DNA of 64,000 bases. It comes from Rhizophagus clarus (taxonomy: Eukaryota > Glomeromycota > Glomeromycetes > Glomerales > Glomeraceae). Every line of letters begins with the position of its first letter. Position 1 is the stretch's first letter. Location of the stretch: assembly GCA_015698045.1 (NCBI GenBank), contig BLAL01000053.1, positions 1,614,501-1,678,500 on the forward strand, given 5' to 3'. Of this stretch, positions 10,574 through 21,394 are shown piece by piece. The notes under the pieces are model-generated. The model ran no database searches. It was not told where the DNA came from and saw only the letters and a program-made list of their open reading frames with translations. The position numbers were made by a program, and so were the translations under genes.

Positions 10574-10919
10574 AAAACATATAAAATTTACAATTTTTAG
10601 TATAAGGTTTTTTTTGAATAAAATTAGATCAAAGATTTTTATAATAAAATTATATGAAAAAAAACTGCATTTGCAATGGACCTCTAGTTAGTAAGAAATC
10701 ATTAGTTAAAAATAATAATGATTTTTATTTTACATATCGTGAAAATCATTTCTATATGTAAAATGAAAATCATTACTATTTTTTAACAAGCAATTTCTTA
10801 CTAACTAAAGGTCCATTGCAAATGCAGTTTTTTTTCATATAATTTTATTATAAAAATCTTTGATCTAATTTTATTCAAAAAAAACCTTATACTAAAAAAT
10901 TGTAAATTTTATATGTTTT
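10574..10919. repeat. 346-bp near-perfect palindrome
   Basis: The left arm from AAAACATATAAAATTTACAA at 10574 is repeated in reverse complement down to ATGTTTT at 10919, with the centre near 10747 (ACATATCGTGAAAATCATTT). The arms are about 160 bases each with few mismatches, including GCATTTGCAATGGACC and its complement. It lies just inside the right arm of the larger 8547-11281 element and may be an independent MITE nested in it. Confidence 0.88.
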
Positions 10920-11284
10920 ATAATAATTTTTAACTATATTTATTAAATAAATAAAATAATTTATTATTAAAAAGTATTGATTTTTTTTAATTTTAATAAA
11001 TAATTTAAGCTATTTAATAATTAATTTTACATTTTTTTTATTATAAAATTATAATACAATTTTATAAAAATTTTGATTTTTTAAAAATTTTAAAAAGTAG
11101 CAAAACAAAAACACCAAATTTTTCTGGTTTAATGTTAAGTGAATTTATATTTAATTTTCTATTTTTTAATAGTTTATATCATATATTATTTAAATTTTAA
11201 ATTTTATTTTAATTGGATTTAAACTGATTTAATAAGAACAATTAAAAACTTTAAAAAATTTTGGTATGTTTGTTTTGATGCCTA

Positions 11285-11560
11285 CTGTAAATGTTACAAA
11301 ACATTTTATTCTATGAAAAAAATGTTTCTCACAATATTTTTTAACAGTATTAATTAAAAACGTTGCAAAATGCTATTAAAAAAATGTTTCTTGCAACGTT
11401 TTTTAATAGTATTAATTAAAAATGTTGCAAAATGCTTTTATAACAAAAAAAAACATTTTTTGCAACATTTTTTAACAGTTTTATTACATGAAAAAAAATG
11501 TTTCTCACAATGTTTTTTAAGCTTATAATGAAAAAATGTTGTGAAAAATGTTTTTTATTT
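11285..11560. repeat. Repeats of TGTTTCTCACAA/GTTGCAAAATG motifs
   Basis: Alternating direct and inverted copies of AAAAAYGTTGCAAAATGCT and its complement, roughly every 65-70 bases, with AACAGTATTAATTAAAAA linkers. It abuts the right end of the 2.7 kb element. Confidence 0.7.
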
Positions 11561-11589
11561 ATTAAAATCTGAAATACTATTGCAGATTT

Positions 11590-11765
11590 TATTTAATTTG
11601 GTTAACTCAAGTCAAATCAAGTATTAATATAAACTCAAAATCAACTCAAATCAGGATTGACCCATGAATTGAATTGTTATCATATAACTGGAAAATGTTT
11701 GAATCAAATTTGACTTAACTCGACTTGATTCACAAATTGACCCAGGTTGATTTGACTTATTCAGA
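11590..11765. repeat. Inverted AACTCAAGTCAAATC-type repeat
   Basis: AACTCAAGTCAAATCAAG near 11605 is mirrored by TTGATTTGACTTATTC near 11750, with further TCAAATTTGACTTAACTC copies between. It is an imperfect palindrome. Confidence 0.55.
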
Positions 11766-11862
11766 GCATTACTCTAAATAAATACTTGTAAATTTTTTAT
11801 TATATCTTCTATTATATTATGATATTAATTTCAAATTCTATTTCTTTTATCCTTAAACTCTG

Positions 11863-13690
11863 GATAGGTAGACTTCTGAATGTCATTAATCCATTTGGAA
11901 TTTCATGCTTTTTACTTCATCACGTAAGAAATATTTGTATAAACTTTTAAATCTATCATTAGATTCATATATAGTTAAGTATTTGGTTATACAAATTAAA
12001 GATATTATCAAAAAGGTAAAGCATCAGATTTCTGCAATAGTATCAGATAATACAATTAATATTAAAAAAGCAAGAGCAATCATTCATGAGAAATATCCAA
12101 AAATTGAAAATGTTCAGTATATATCATACTGCATCAATTTAATTATATGTAATATTATTAGTTATAATTTTGCAGATAGACTACTTCGTAAAGTAAATAT
12201 ACTAATAGCTTTTTTTTACAATTCACATATAACTGATAAGGGTTATATGGGGTTTTTGCAATAGAAAGGTACGAAACTCAAAAAAAATTTTAAATTTATT
12301 TTATATGCTAATTATGTTTTTTATACTAAAATAAGTGTAAATTTAATATTAATTAAATTTTTATTTTTTTTTGAGTTTCGTACCTTTCTATTGCAAAGAC
12401 CCCATATATTAGTTACAAATGGATTTTATTTTTAATATTCAAATATCAATTACATTAAATTATTTACTAATATTGATGGCAAATTTTAAAAATTGATTGA
12501 AGAATCTGGTATTAAAGGTAGCAGTCTTAAATTGTATTGTATAATAAGATGGACCACTTCAAGTGAATCAGTAAATTCTGTTTTAAATTTAAAACCAGTT
12601 TTTGGAAAAATAATAATATAATAAAATGTTATTGAAAATAAAATACAAATGTTAAATTTTAATTTTTAATTTTAATATATTTTTAAATAATAAATGAGTA
12701 TGAGAACCTTTTAACCAATCATTAAATAAAACTAATTATCCAAAAACATAATTTTTTTTAGATCTTGAAATTTTAACTTTTATATTAAATCAATAATAAA
12801 AGGCTATTCTTTCTTTAGAATCCAAAAGTGTAATTTTAGTAGACTGTTATTTAAGCTTAGCTCAACTTGGAGCAATTCTTAAAAATTTGCCATAAATTAA
12901 AGCTTTTATTATAATTTTCATAATCATTTTTATAATGTAATAAATAGATAATTTGAGGAATTTAATGATGATAAATATCTTCTTTGTTTTTACTTATATT
13001 CTCTATTTTGAAGTAAGATTATTATTTAATTATTTAATTTTAATTTAATAATTAATTTAAAGTTTAAAATTTATTTATATTAATAAATACCTTATTAGAT
13101 GTTTCTTTAAAAAATAGTATTTACACAAAATTAGCAAAAACAGCTCTATTTATTGGTCAAAATCTAGGATTTGATCTTAAAGAATCATATGTATTATATT
13201 CATAATTGAGCCAATATAAAAAAAAAGAATCACCATTTGATTTAGATTTTGATTATGAATTTTAAGAACCAATTAATTGGTGGAATTTAATTGAAACTGA
13301 TTCTTATTCAGATTCTTTACTAAAAGTTGCTTTACATCTTTTTTCAATCTATTCAAATTCTGCATCCTGTAAGAGAGATTTTTTTAATCTAGGATGGCTT
13401 ACCAATAAGTATTATTTACAATTAAGAGTTAAGACTTTAGAATCTATGTGCAAAATAATTACTTATTAGAAATCTAATATAAGAAAAGAATTCAGATTTT
13501 TTAGTCAAAAAATAAAAAATAATCTAAAATTAAATAATAGTGAATTAAATAAAATAGTTACTGAAGCTTTAACTGAAACTGATAATATAAATGATAAAAA
13601 AAATAATGAATTTGAATTAGAAAAGCTTATACAAAGAACAATAAATAATAAAATTATTTTAGATGATAATGTAGTTATTTTAATTGAAAA
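11863..13690 (+). pseudogene. hAT-type transposase relic, copy B
   Basis: Reading across frameshifts, the segment gives the hAT catalytic-core order: a degraded D-G-W site (GAT at 11863), SIWNF at about 11892, YLYKLLNL, IVSDNTINIKKARAII, then a degraded CxxHxLNLI region, the long helical insert, and at about 13345-13500 the dimerisation motif SNSASCKRDFFNLGWL. The C-terminal part extends to about 13690. The N-terminal BED finger is missing. It is broken by many stops and by the 157-bp MITE at 12248-12404. It is clearly paralogous to the copy at 24.06-31.4 kb (same motifs, same spacing). Transposase function is lost. Confidence 0.78.
12248..12404. mobile_element. 157-bp MITE, copy 2, inside hAT relic
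   Basis: Nearly identical to the copy at 8195-8351: TGGGGT(T/C)TTTGCAATAGAA at the left end, complement at the right, TA at 12246-12247 and 12405-12406. It interrupts the hAT transposase frame just after NSHITDKG, so it arrived after that copy. Confidence 0.92.
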
Positions 13691-15222
13691 AATTTGAATT
13701 GAGAATGAAATTAATTTAACAAATAATTTAATTTTAAAAGATATTGGTAATATCCTAAAGATTTAGATGATGATTTTATTGATAATGAGAAAAATAATAA
13801 TGAAGATATTATTTTATTAGATAATAAAACTGTTAATGATACGAATGATAGAGGTATACTATAGATGCTATTCAAATTATTACATTAGTTTTGCAGTTTA
13901 ACAAATTTTTAACTTTTTAATAAAATGTTTCAACTAGTTTTAATTTTAACAGTTATCTAAACTTTCAAGTTTCACCCAGCAACCTTACAATGATAACTCT
14001 TAAATTGTCATTGTTTAGTATTATATCATTGTTTACTAATTCTTTTAACTAAATGGTAATTAAAAGAAAATAAAGAATATTTTCACTAATTTTTTAATAT
14101 CATCTTTTCTAATCTAAAAATAAGTAAAATAAAAATAAAAATAGAAATTAAAAATAAAATCTAAACTAAAAATAAATCCTAAAAATAATACTCTAATAAA
14201 ATATTATCACATAACTATTATCATGAACCAATTTATCTACTATATTTTTATTCAATTATCTTTATTACTGTAATTATTATGATACACTGGAATTACCAAT
14301 TCTATTTTTCTAAAAAAATATATATAATTTATAGTAATAGTTATAATATTAAATAATCATTAGAGAAGGATTAGAAATTAAATTATTCAATTTTTGAGAT
14401 TTTGAAATTCTTTTTCTTCTCTATTATCACCTATTTTAGAAAATTTAATATATATTATTAGTTATTAAAAATAAAATAGTAGATTATCTTGATTTGACTC
14501 TCTTTCTTCTTTTAAGAAATTTTTTGGTCTTTTTTTTATACAAATATCCTTTTTTAAAATATATGTAAATCTAATTTAATCAGATTTTTGTAAAGAAAAA
14601 AATTTTTTTTTTTAGAATATAAAACTTCTAATTTTATAAGAATTAAAATTTTCTTTTTTAGATTTTATATAATATCATGTAACAATATGACCAATAAAAA
14701 TAAAGTTATATAATTAAACTTATTTATATGCACCGATCCTTGAAATTAGCTTAAATTAAGAATTTTTAATAAAAAATTAGTAAACAGTGCAAAATACGAT
14801 TGTGTTACACATTTATCTTATCAATCTTATGTAGAATAATCGGAAAATAAAAAATTTTTTACAACTCATACTTAAAAATTAAAATAATAATAACTTTTTA
14901 TAACTCATCAACTATTTTAAGAACCCATCACTTTTTACACCAGTTGCAAATAAAAGTTTTATGAATACAATTGTAGTTATTTGCAGTTGTTAATGGTATT
15001 ATTTATTCTCCAAAAGCTTTTTATTGATGTAAAATATTAAATAAGGCAGCAAAAATAACTGGGTTTCGAATAAATTTGCCATCATATTTAAAGAATTTTG
15101 AAAATAAAGAAATAACCAAAATTTTCATTATCTTTTAATAATTTTTAATTTTAAAAATTGTTTTTAAAATATGGAGACAAAGAATCTTCCTTTATATCAT
15201 TTACTGACGATGATTTTAAAAT
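13691..15222. other. AT-rich DNA without recognised genes
   Basis: Low-complexity stretches, including AAAATAAAAATAAA runs at 14110-14170. The first ~180 bases may still be transposase tail. No ORF, RNA or inverted repeat could be supported. Confidence 0.5.
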
Positions 15223-15495
15223 TCATTTAACCGACATTGAAATCTCATGATATTTAAATCCACCAGTACGAAAGCTTTGACTTTTAAATAAATGATCGTT
15301 GTTACAGAGCCTTGCGAACGCTGCCTTTTTACAAAAACAATATACCTGTATCCCAATAAGCCCAGAGAACTCATCACCTACAAAAATTAAAAAAGAAGAA
15401 ACGTTAGAACATTTCTTAAAGTCAATTCCAATATTCTTCCCAAAGAAACAACATACCTGCGTCTCAAGGAATTCCATTTGCTGCAGATAAGTCAT
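15223..15495 (-). CDS. Possible small spliced ORF (3 exons), unrecognised
   Basis: On the minus strand ATG at 15495 opens an exon to 15457, followed by a canonical intron 15456-15378 (GTATGT...TTTGTAG, 79 nt, CTAAC branch-like site), exon 15377-15346, and a second GTATAT donor at 15345. The best acceptor for the last exon is AAAAG at 15281, which is not the usual YAG; joining there keeps the frame open to TGA 15223, giving 42 residues (MTYLQQMEFLETQ then a short hydrophobic segment, then a basic tail). The first intron is convincing; the second is weak. It may be a short real gene, a fragment of a larger one, or a TE relic. No family recognised. Confidence 0.35.
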   Translation of the reverse strand: MTYLQQMEFLETQVCCFFGKNIGIDFKKCSNVSSFLIFVGDEFSGLIGIQVYCFCKKAAFARLCNNDHLFKSQSFRTGGFKYHEISMSVK

Positions 15496-15710
15496 ATTAT
15501 GATCGATATACTTTTATTTTATTTTATATTTGGTAAAACTCAGTAAAACAGAATAGTAAAAGTTATATCATTAGATTCAGAACACCAATGGCCCTATGAT
15601 CATTAAATAAAAGAATAATTTTTTTTTAAATACACAATATATGAAAGGCACAGAATGCTTTTATAAAAGTTATTTAACAAATCGTTTTAATAATGTCAAA
15701 ATATTAAATT

Positions 15711-17365
15711 GTGAAGTCCGGTCGTGCTTTTCGTCTGGCAACACTACAAAAAAGAAAGAAAAAAAATAAATAATTAATTAATTAAAAAAAACCAACGAAA
15801 AACACCACCCCAACCCTCCCTTACCTTAATTGTCCTTAATTCCAAAAGTCCGGTCGTGCTTTTCGTCTGGCAACACTACAAAAAAGAAAGAAAAAAAATA
15901 AATAATTAATTAATTAAAAAAAACCAACGAAAAACACCACCCCAACCCTCCCTTACCTTAATTGTCCTTAATTCCAAAAGTCCGGTCGTGCTTTTCGTCT
16001 GGCAATACTACAAAAAGAAAAAAAACAAATAAATAATTAATTAATTAAAAAAAACAACGAAAACACCACCCCAACCCTCCCTTACCTTAATTGTCCTTAA
16101 TTCCAAAAGTCTGGTCGTGCTTTTTGTTTGGCAACACTACAAAAAAGAAAAAAAAAGCAAATAAATAATTAATTAAAAAAAGCAAATAAATAATTAATTA
16201 AAAAAAGCAAATAAATAATTAATTAATTAAATAAAAAACACCACCCAACCCTCCCTTACCTTAATTCCAATAGTCCGGTCGTACTTTTTGTCTGGCAACA
16301 CTACAAAAAAGAAAGAAAAAAAATAAATAATTAATTAATTAAAAAAAAACCACCCCAACCCTCCCTTACCTTAATTCCAATAGTCCGGTCATGCTTTTCC
16401 TCCGGCAACACTACAAAAAAGAAAAAAAAAATAATAATTAATTAATTAAATAAAAAAAACCCAATGAAAAACACCTCCTTACCTTAATTCCAAAAGTCCA
16501 GTCACGTTTTTCGTCTGGCAACACTACAAAAAAAGAAAAAAAAAAATAATTAATTAATTAATTAAAAAAAACAACAACGAAAAACACCACCCTAACCCTC
16601 CTTTACCTTAATTCCAATAGTCCAGTCGTGCTTTTCATCTGGTAACACTACAAAAAAGAAAAAAAAACAAATAAATAATTAATTAAACAAAAAACACCAC
16701 CCTAACCCTCCCTTACCTTAATTCCAATAGTCCGGTCATGCTTTTTGTCTGGCAATACTATAAAAAAGAAAAAAAAACAAATAAATAATTAATTAATTAA
16801 AAAAAAACAACAAAAAACACCTCTCCCAACCCTCCCTTACTTTAATTCCATTAGTCCAGTCGTACTTTTCGTTTGACAACACTACAAAAAAGAAAAAATA
16901 AACAAAAAAATAATTAATTAATTAAACAAAAAATACCACCCCAACCCTCCCTTACCTTAATTCCAATAGTCCGATCATGCTTTTTGTCCGGCAACACTAC
17001 AAAAAAGAAAAAAAAATAATAATTAATTAATTAATTAAAAAAAACCAACGAAAAATACTTCCTTACCTTAATTCCAAAAGTCTGGTCATGTTTTTCGTCT
17101 GGCAACACTACAAAAAAGAAAAAAAAAATAATTAATTAATTAAATAAAAAAATCAACGAAAAACACCTTCCCCAACCCTTCCTTACCTTAATTCCAAAAG
17201 TCCAGTCATATTTTTTGTCCGGCAATACTATAAAAAAAGAAAAAAAAAAATAAATAATTAATTAATTAAAAAAAACAACAACGAAAAACACCACCCCAAC
17301 CCTCCCTTACCTTAATTCCAATAGTCCAATCATGCTTTTCGTCTGGCAATATTACAAAAAAGAAA
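15711..17365. repeat. 110-165-bp satellite array, 14 copies
   Basis: The head motif GTCCGGTCGTGCTTTTCGTC, followed by TGGCAACACTACAAAAAAGA, recurs at about 15718, 15848, 15980, 16109, 16274, 16384, 16497, 16620, 16731, 16856, 16969, 17081, 17200 and 17324. Each unit continues through AATAATTAATTAATTAAA, a CAACGAAAAACACCACC block and CCCTCCCTTACCTTAATTCC. Unit length varies mostly through the AATTAATT run; the first three units carry an extra TTGTCCTTAATTCC. No coding capacity. Confidence 0.92.
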
Positions 17366-17564
17366 AAAAAAAAATAATTATTTTTTTAAATTGTTTTTTA
17401 TAAATTCAAAAAAAAAAACCTGTTTACCTAAATAATCAGATCATAATACCGGTTATACCAGTTCAAAACTAGATAAAGTGCATGTGATATATAACATATT
17501 CCTTTTTTATATCAACTCATGAGATAAGCTTATTGTAAATGGCAAGCGATATTGCCTTTTATGT

Positions 17565-17573
17565 TATAAATAG
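17565..17573 (+). promoter_or_regulatory. TATA-like box upstream of small spliced ORF
   Basis: TTATAAATA about 295 bases before the ATG at 17867. The intervening 200 bases consist of AAGGGAAATTTTTTTT repeats, so assignment is tentative. Confidence 0.3.
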
Positions 17574-17624
17574 ATAATCAATGCTAGTAGTTTTGTTCAG
17601 ACTTCAGATTTTTATTTTAGCGGA

Positions 17625-17840
17625 AGGGAAATTTTTTTTAAAAAATATATCGTTTTTTTTAAGTGAAATTTTTTTTTAAAAAAAAATGTCATTTTTTTTA
17701 AGGGAAATTTTTTTTTAAAAAATAAAAAATCATTTTTTTTTAAGGGAAATTTTTTTTAAAAAAATAAAAAATCATTTGTTTTATGATAAGGGAATTTTTT
17801 TTTAAAAAATAAAAAAATAATTTTTTTTTTCAAAAATTAT
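17625..17840. repeat. ~48-bp tandem repeat of GGGAAATTTTTTTTAAAAAA
   Basis: Four to five imperfect units, each starting AAGGGAAATTTTTTTT and ending in AATCATTTTTTTT, directly upstream of the small spliced ORF. Confidence 0.7.
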
Positions 17841-17866
17841 AAACCACAATTTAAATTTTTTAGTTA

Positions 17867-18105
17867 ATGGCGTTACCTTTAGCTTCAGGATTAAATACTG
17901 TAACAGGTAAGTTTTTTTTGCTTTTATTCTCCTTTCTTTTGTCTCTTATTAACTTGTTCTTTTTTTTAGGCGTGGCTGTTTTTATCCATTTCGGAAATTC
18001 AAGGTGAGTTTTAATTTCTTCTCCTTTTTTTTTGTTTTCTTTTTATTCTTTCCCTTGTTCTTTTACTAAACTTTTTGTCTTTTTAGATGTGTACCATATG
18101 AGTGA
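17867..18105 (+). CDS. Short spliced ORF, 30 residues, three exons
   Basis: Exons 17867-17906, 17970-18003 and 18087-18105 are separated by well-formed introns: 17907-17969 (GTAAGT...TTTTTTTAG, 63 nt, TTAAC branch-like site) and 18004-18086 (GTGAGT...TTTTTAG, 83 nt, CTAAAC). Splicing joins the frame to MALPLASGLNTVTGVAVFIH followed by a short FGNSRCVPYE end. The TGA at 18103 may be a mutated tryptophan codon, because the frame stays open for three more codons up to a further GTAAGTC donor at 18114. The peptide has a hydrophobic centre; no family recognised. A structurally similar exon/intron start followed by a pyrimidine tract recurs in the element at 19575-21380, so this may be part of a repeat family, not a unique gene. 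Confidence 0.45.
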
Positions 18106-18119
18106 AAATTCAAGTAAGT

Positions 18120-18880
18120 CTCTTACGTCTCTTCTCCTGTTGTTTTATTTTTCTTTTAAGATGATATTAACCGTTTTCTTTCTTTTTTTTTCTATGGGTA
18201 GGTGTTCTGGCTTTTCTTTCATTTTTTTCCCCTTTATTTCTCTTCTTTTCGTGGTTTTTTCGTTTCTTTTTTTCATTATTCCTTTCATTTCTTCTATGGT
18301 TCTTTCATTGATCTTTTGTAGTTCTTTTGTTATTCCTTTCATTGATCTTTTATTCCTTTCATCATTGTTTCTTTTATTGCTTTTTTGGTTTATTTCATTG
18401 ATCTTTGATTTCTTTCGTTGCTTTTTTTTTGTTTTTTTCATTGATCCTTGGTTTCTTTCATTACTTTTTTCATTTCTTTCATTGATCTTTGGTCTCTTTT
18501 CAATGATCTTTGGTTTCTTTCATTGATCTTTGACTTCTTTTGTTGCTTTTTTTTGTTCCCTTTATTGATTTTCATTCCTCATTTGCTTCCTTTCATTCTC
18601 TTTCATTCCTCTTATTTTTTTTTTATTTGCCATTTGCTTCTTTTATTCCTTTTATTTTTTTTCATTCTCTTTATTCCTTTTCATTCCCTTTCATTTTCTC
18701 ATTCATTTTCATTCTTTTTTTATTTCATTTATTCTTTTTCACTATCCTTTACCTTTTTTGTTCCTTCCTCATTTCTCTTTGATCATCTTTACTCCCTTTA
18801 TCCCTTTTCATTTATCTCTTCTTTCCATTATTCTTCCTTTGTCTTTTCTTACTGTATTTTCCATTTTTTCTTATATATTG
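18120..18880 (+). repeat. Pyrimidine-strand tract with TTTCATTGATCTTTG-type repeats
   Basis: About 760 bases with almost no purine runs on the plus strand, built from degenerate CTTTCATTGATCTTTGGTTT and TTCATTCCTTTT repeats. It begins after a GTAAGTC donor (18114) and ends at a TATATTGCAG acceptor-like site (18883), so it reads as an intron inflated by a minisatellite. Long ORFs predicted in it (F/S/L-only or K/E/R-only) are compositional artefacts. Confidence 0.75.
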
Positions 18881-18883
18881 CAG

Positions 18884-19574
18884 TGCATGTGCAATTAATA
18901 CAGCATTATAACATTAATATTACAGTTAAAATTATGCAATTGCAGCTTAATTTTTTTATAAAATCATGTATACAGTGTGGTGTAATTTTTTTTCTTTGAA
19001 TTAAAATATAGTTTTTTTTATACAATTTCCTTTTTATTAATTTATAGTGATATTAATTATTATTCAACAAATTATTAAGTGTGAAATTGTTTTTGTAATT
19101 ATAGATTTAATGATTGTGGTGTTAAAGTTTTTTTTCTTTTTTGTTTAACTAATTATCATTACTATCATATTACCAGTTACGGTATATTAAATCTAGCTGA
19201 AATTATGTTAATTCTGGCCAAAATTAAAATTGTGCTGAATTGCACTTTTTAAAAATTGTACGCATTTTTTTAGATCACTATATTGCATATCTTTAACTTT
19301 TATAATACATTGTATAACAAAATTTAACATATTTGGACGATGAAACAAATCTGCCGATATGTTATACAGATTTTTTTTTTTTTAATGTTAAAATCATATA
19401 ATTATTTATTTAATAAAGAGAGAATTACATAAATCACTTCTAACTAATTATGAGTACTTTCAACTATTAGACCAGTTTTATCAACCATCAAATTTATACA
19501 GGTATTTTAAATGTTACAAATATTTAATTATATAGATTTTAAATATTACAAATATTTAATTATGAAAAATTGTT
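18884..19574. other. Spacer with no clear gene
   Basis: Contains possible final-exon material after the 18883 acceptor, no ORF of length, and from 19500 a 33-bp tandem repeat (TTTAATTATATAGATTTTAA and continuation) that resumes after the next element at 21395-21500. Confidence 0.4.
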
Positions 19575-21380
19575 GGTGCCACCCTGGGTGGTACATGATT
19601 TTTTGCCACCCCTATCACGTGATTCTAAATTAATTGTTTATTTTGTTTTTTTATACGCGATTTTTTTTTTAATTTTTTGCCGCTTTTTACTTTCAGTATG
19701 TTTTATTTTTTTAAATCGTTTTTTTTTTTATTATAAATCAGCATTAAATAATGTTCTTTTTTTTGTAAGTGCTTATTTTCTTGGCTTGGGAGCTTCTGGT
19801 AAGTTTCTTTTTCAGCATTGTCAATTTTTTTTTTGTTAATTAACGTTAACACTTTCTTTTGCAGGTTAATCTTTTTGACGGTTAACGGCTTTAGACTTCG
19901 TCGTCAAGTTTCCAGTAAATGGTAAGTTCAAGACACTTTGAATCTTTAGATTTGCCTTCTTTAACTAACCATCTTTTCTTATTTTTTTTCGGCTGGGCTT
20001 TTCTTTTTTTGCGATTTTATTTTCATTTTGTTTTGGGTATTTTCATTTTTTATTTCGTTCTTTATCATACCTTTTCATAATTCTTTCATTCTTTATTGTT
20101 TTTTTGTTCCCTCTCGTCCTTTATCATTTCTTTTTACTATTACTTTCATCTTTTATTATTTCTTTTGCTTCCACTTTCGTTTCTTTTGCTTCCCCTTTCA
20201 TTCTTTATCGTTCCTTTTATTCCCTTTTCCTTCTTAATCATTCCTTTTGTTCTCTCTTTCATCTTTGATCATTCCTTTCGTCCTTGATCGTTTCTTTTAT
20301 TTCCTCTTCATCCTTAGTCTCTCCTTTTATTATTATTTCATCATTAATCATTACTTTTGTTTCCCTCTCATTCTTGATCTCTCCTTTCATTATTATTTTA
20401 TCCTTGATTGTTCCTTTCGTTCCTTCTTCATCATTAATCGCTCCTTTCATCATTATTTTGTCCTTGATCGTTTCATTTGTTCCTTCTTCATCCTTGATCT
20501 CTCCTTTTATTATTATTTCATCCTTAAACGTTACTTTTGTTCCCCTTCATCCTTGATCTCTCCTTTTATTATTATTTTATCCTTTCATTTCCCTTTTATC
20601 CTTAATTGCTCCTTTTATCATTATTTTATCCTTGATCATTTCTTTCGTTCCCTCTTCATCCTTGATCTCTCTTTTCATCATTATTTTCGTTTCTTCCATT
20701 TCCTCTTCATTCTTGATCTCCCCTTTCATCATTATTTCGTCCTTGATTGTTATTTTGTGCCCCTTTATCCTTAATCGTTTCTTTTTGTCATTATTTCATC
20801 CTTGATCTTTTTTTTTCGTTCTCTTTTTGTCTTTGATTGCTCCTTCATCCTTGATCATTTATTTCGTCCCTCTTTCATTCTTGATCACTCCTTTCAGCAT
20901 TATTTTATTTCTGATCACTCTTTTCATCATTATCTTCCTTGATCTCTCCTTTCATCATCCCTTCATCCTCGATTTCTCTTTTTGTTCCTCATTTTCTTTC
21001 TTATTTTACTTTATCCCTTTTACTTCTTTTCATTATACATCTCTTTCTTTACTATTGTAATTTGTTATTAGATGTTATTCGTATCATTTATTATTAGTAC
21101 TGTAAACTGAATAAATAATTGTTTATCTATAGTATATATGATACAATACAAAATTACAAATTTTAATAAAAAAGTTACTAAAGTTTATTAAGTTATTTCA
21201 GATGTTTTACTATTGTATTTATATTGTATTTTATCAAAATTTAATTCTTACGAAAATTTTTTTTATGAAAAAAAATTTTAAAGTTAAAAATTAACCGATT
21301 AAAAATTAGCCAATCAAATTATATTTTTAAGTCACGTGATAGGGGTGGTAGAAAAACTGATACTACCCAAGGGTGGCACC
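19575..21380 (+). mobile_element. 1.8 kb element with 49-bp inverted ends around a pyrimidine tract
   Basis: The left end GGTGCCACCCTGGGTGGTAC at 19575 and the right end, whose complement starts GGTGCCACCCTTGGGTAGTA at 21380, match for about 49 bases through CCACCCCTATCACGTGA. The interior has a canonical intron 19799-19864 (GTAAGT...TTGCAG, 66 nt), an open 57-nt exon-like block 19865-19921 ending in a GTAAGT donor, then about 1.1 kb (19990-21060) of pyrimidine repeat (CTTTCATCATTATTTTATCC and variants, ~50-60 bp). It is inserted in a 33-bp AT-rich tandem repeat, copies of which lie on both sides. No target duplication is evident and no transposase is encoded. Confidence 0.72.
19990..21060 (+). 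repeat. Pyrimidine-rich minisatellite inside the TIR element
   Basis: Degenerate units of CTTTCATCATTATTTTATCC followed by TTGATCGTTCCTTTCGTTCC. All ORFs here are repeat translations. Composition parallels the tract at 18120-18880. Confidence 0.8.
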
Positions 21381-21394
21381 TAGATAACTTCTTT

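Larger units (their letters stand above)
8547..11281. mobile_element. 2.7 kb element with ~360-bp inverted terminal arms
   Basis: The left arm starting GCATCAAACAAATGTACCAA at 8547 is matched in inverse orientation by the right arm ending at 11281 (GGTATGTTTGTTTTGATGC), and similarity continues inward on both sides for about 360-370 bases with small gaps, to about 8915 and 10925. The interior has no long ORF. It contains a ~390-bp direct duplication and a separate 346-bp palindrome. No clear target-site duplication was seen. Best called a large non-autonomous TIR or foldback element of unknown superfamily. Confidence 0.75.

Noticed and set aside
18032..18999. Long F/S/L-rich plus-strand ORFs and K/E-rich minus-strand ORF
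   Set aside because: Compositional by-products of a pyrimidine tract that reads as an inflated intron.
20028..21060. Several 60-175-codon ORFs
   Set aside because: Also pyrimidine-repeat translations inside the 19575-21380 element.
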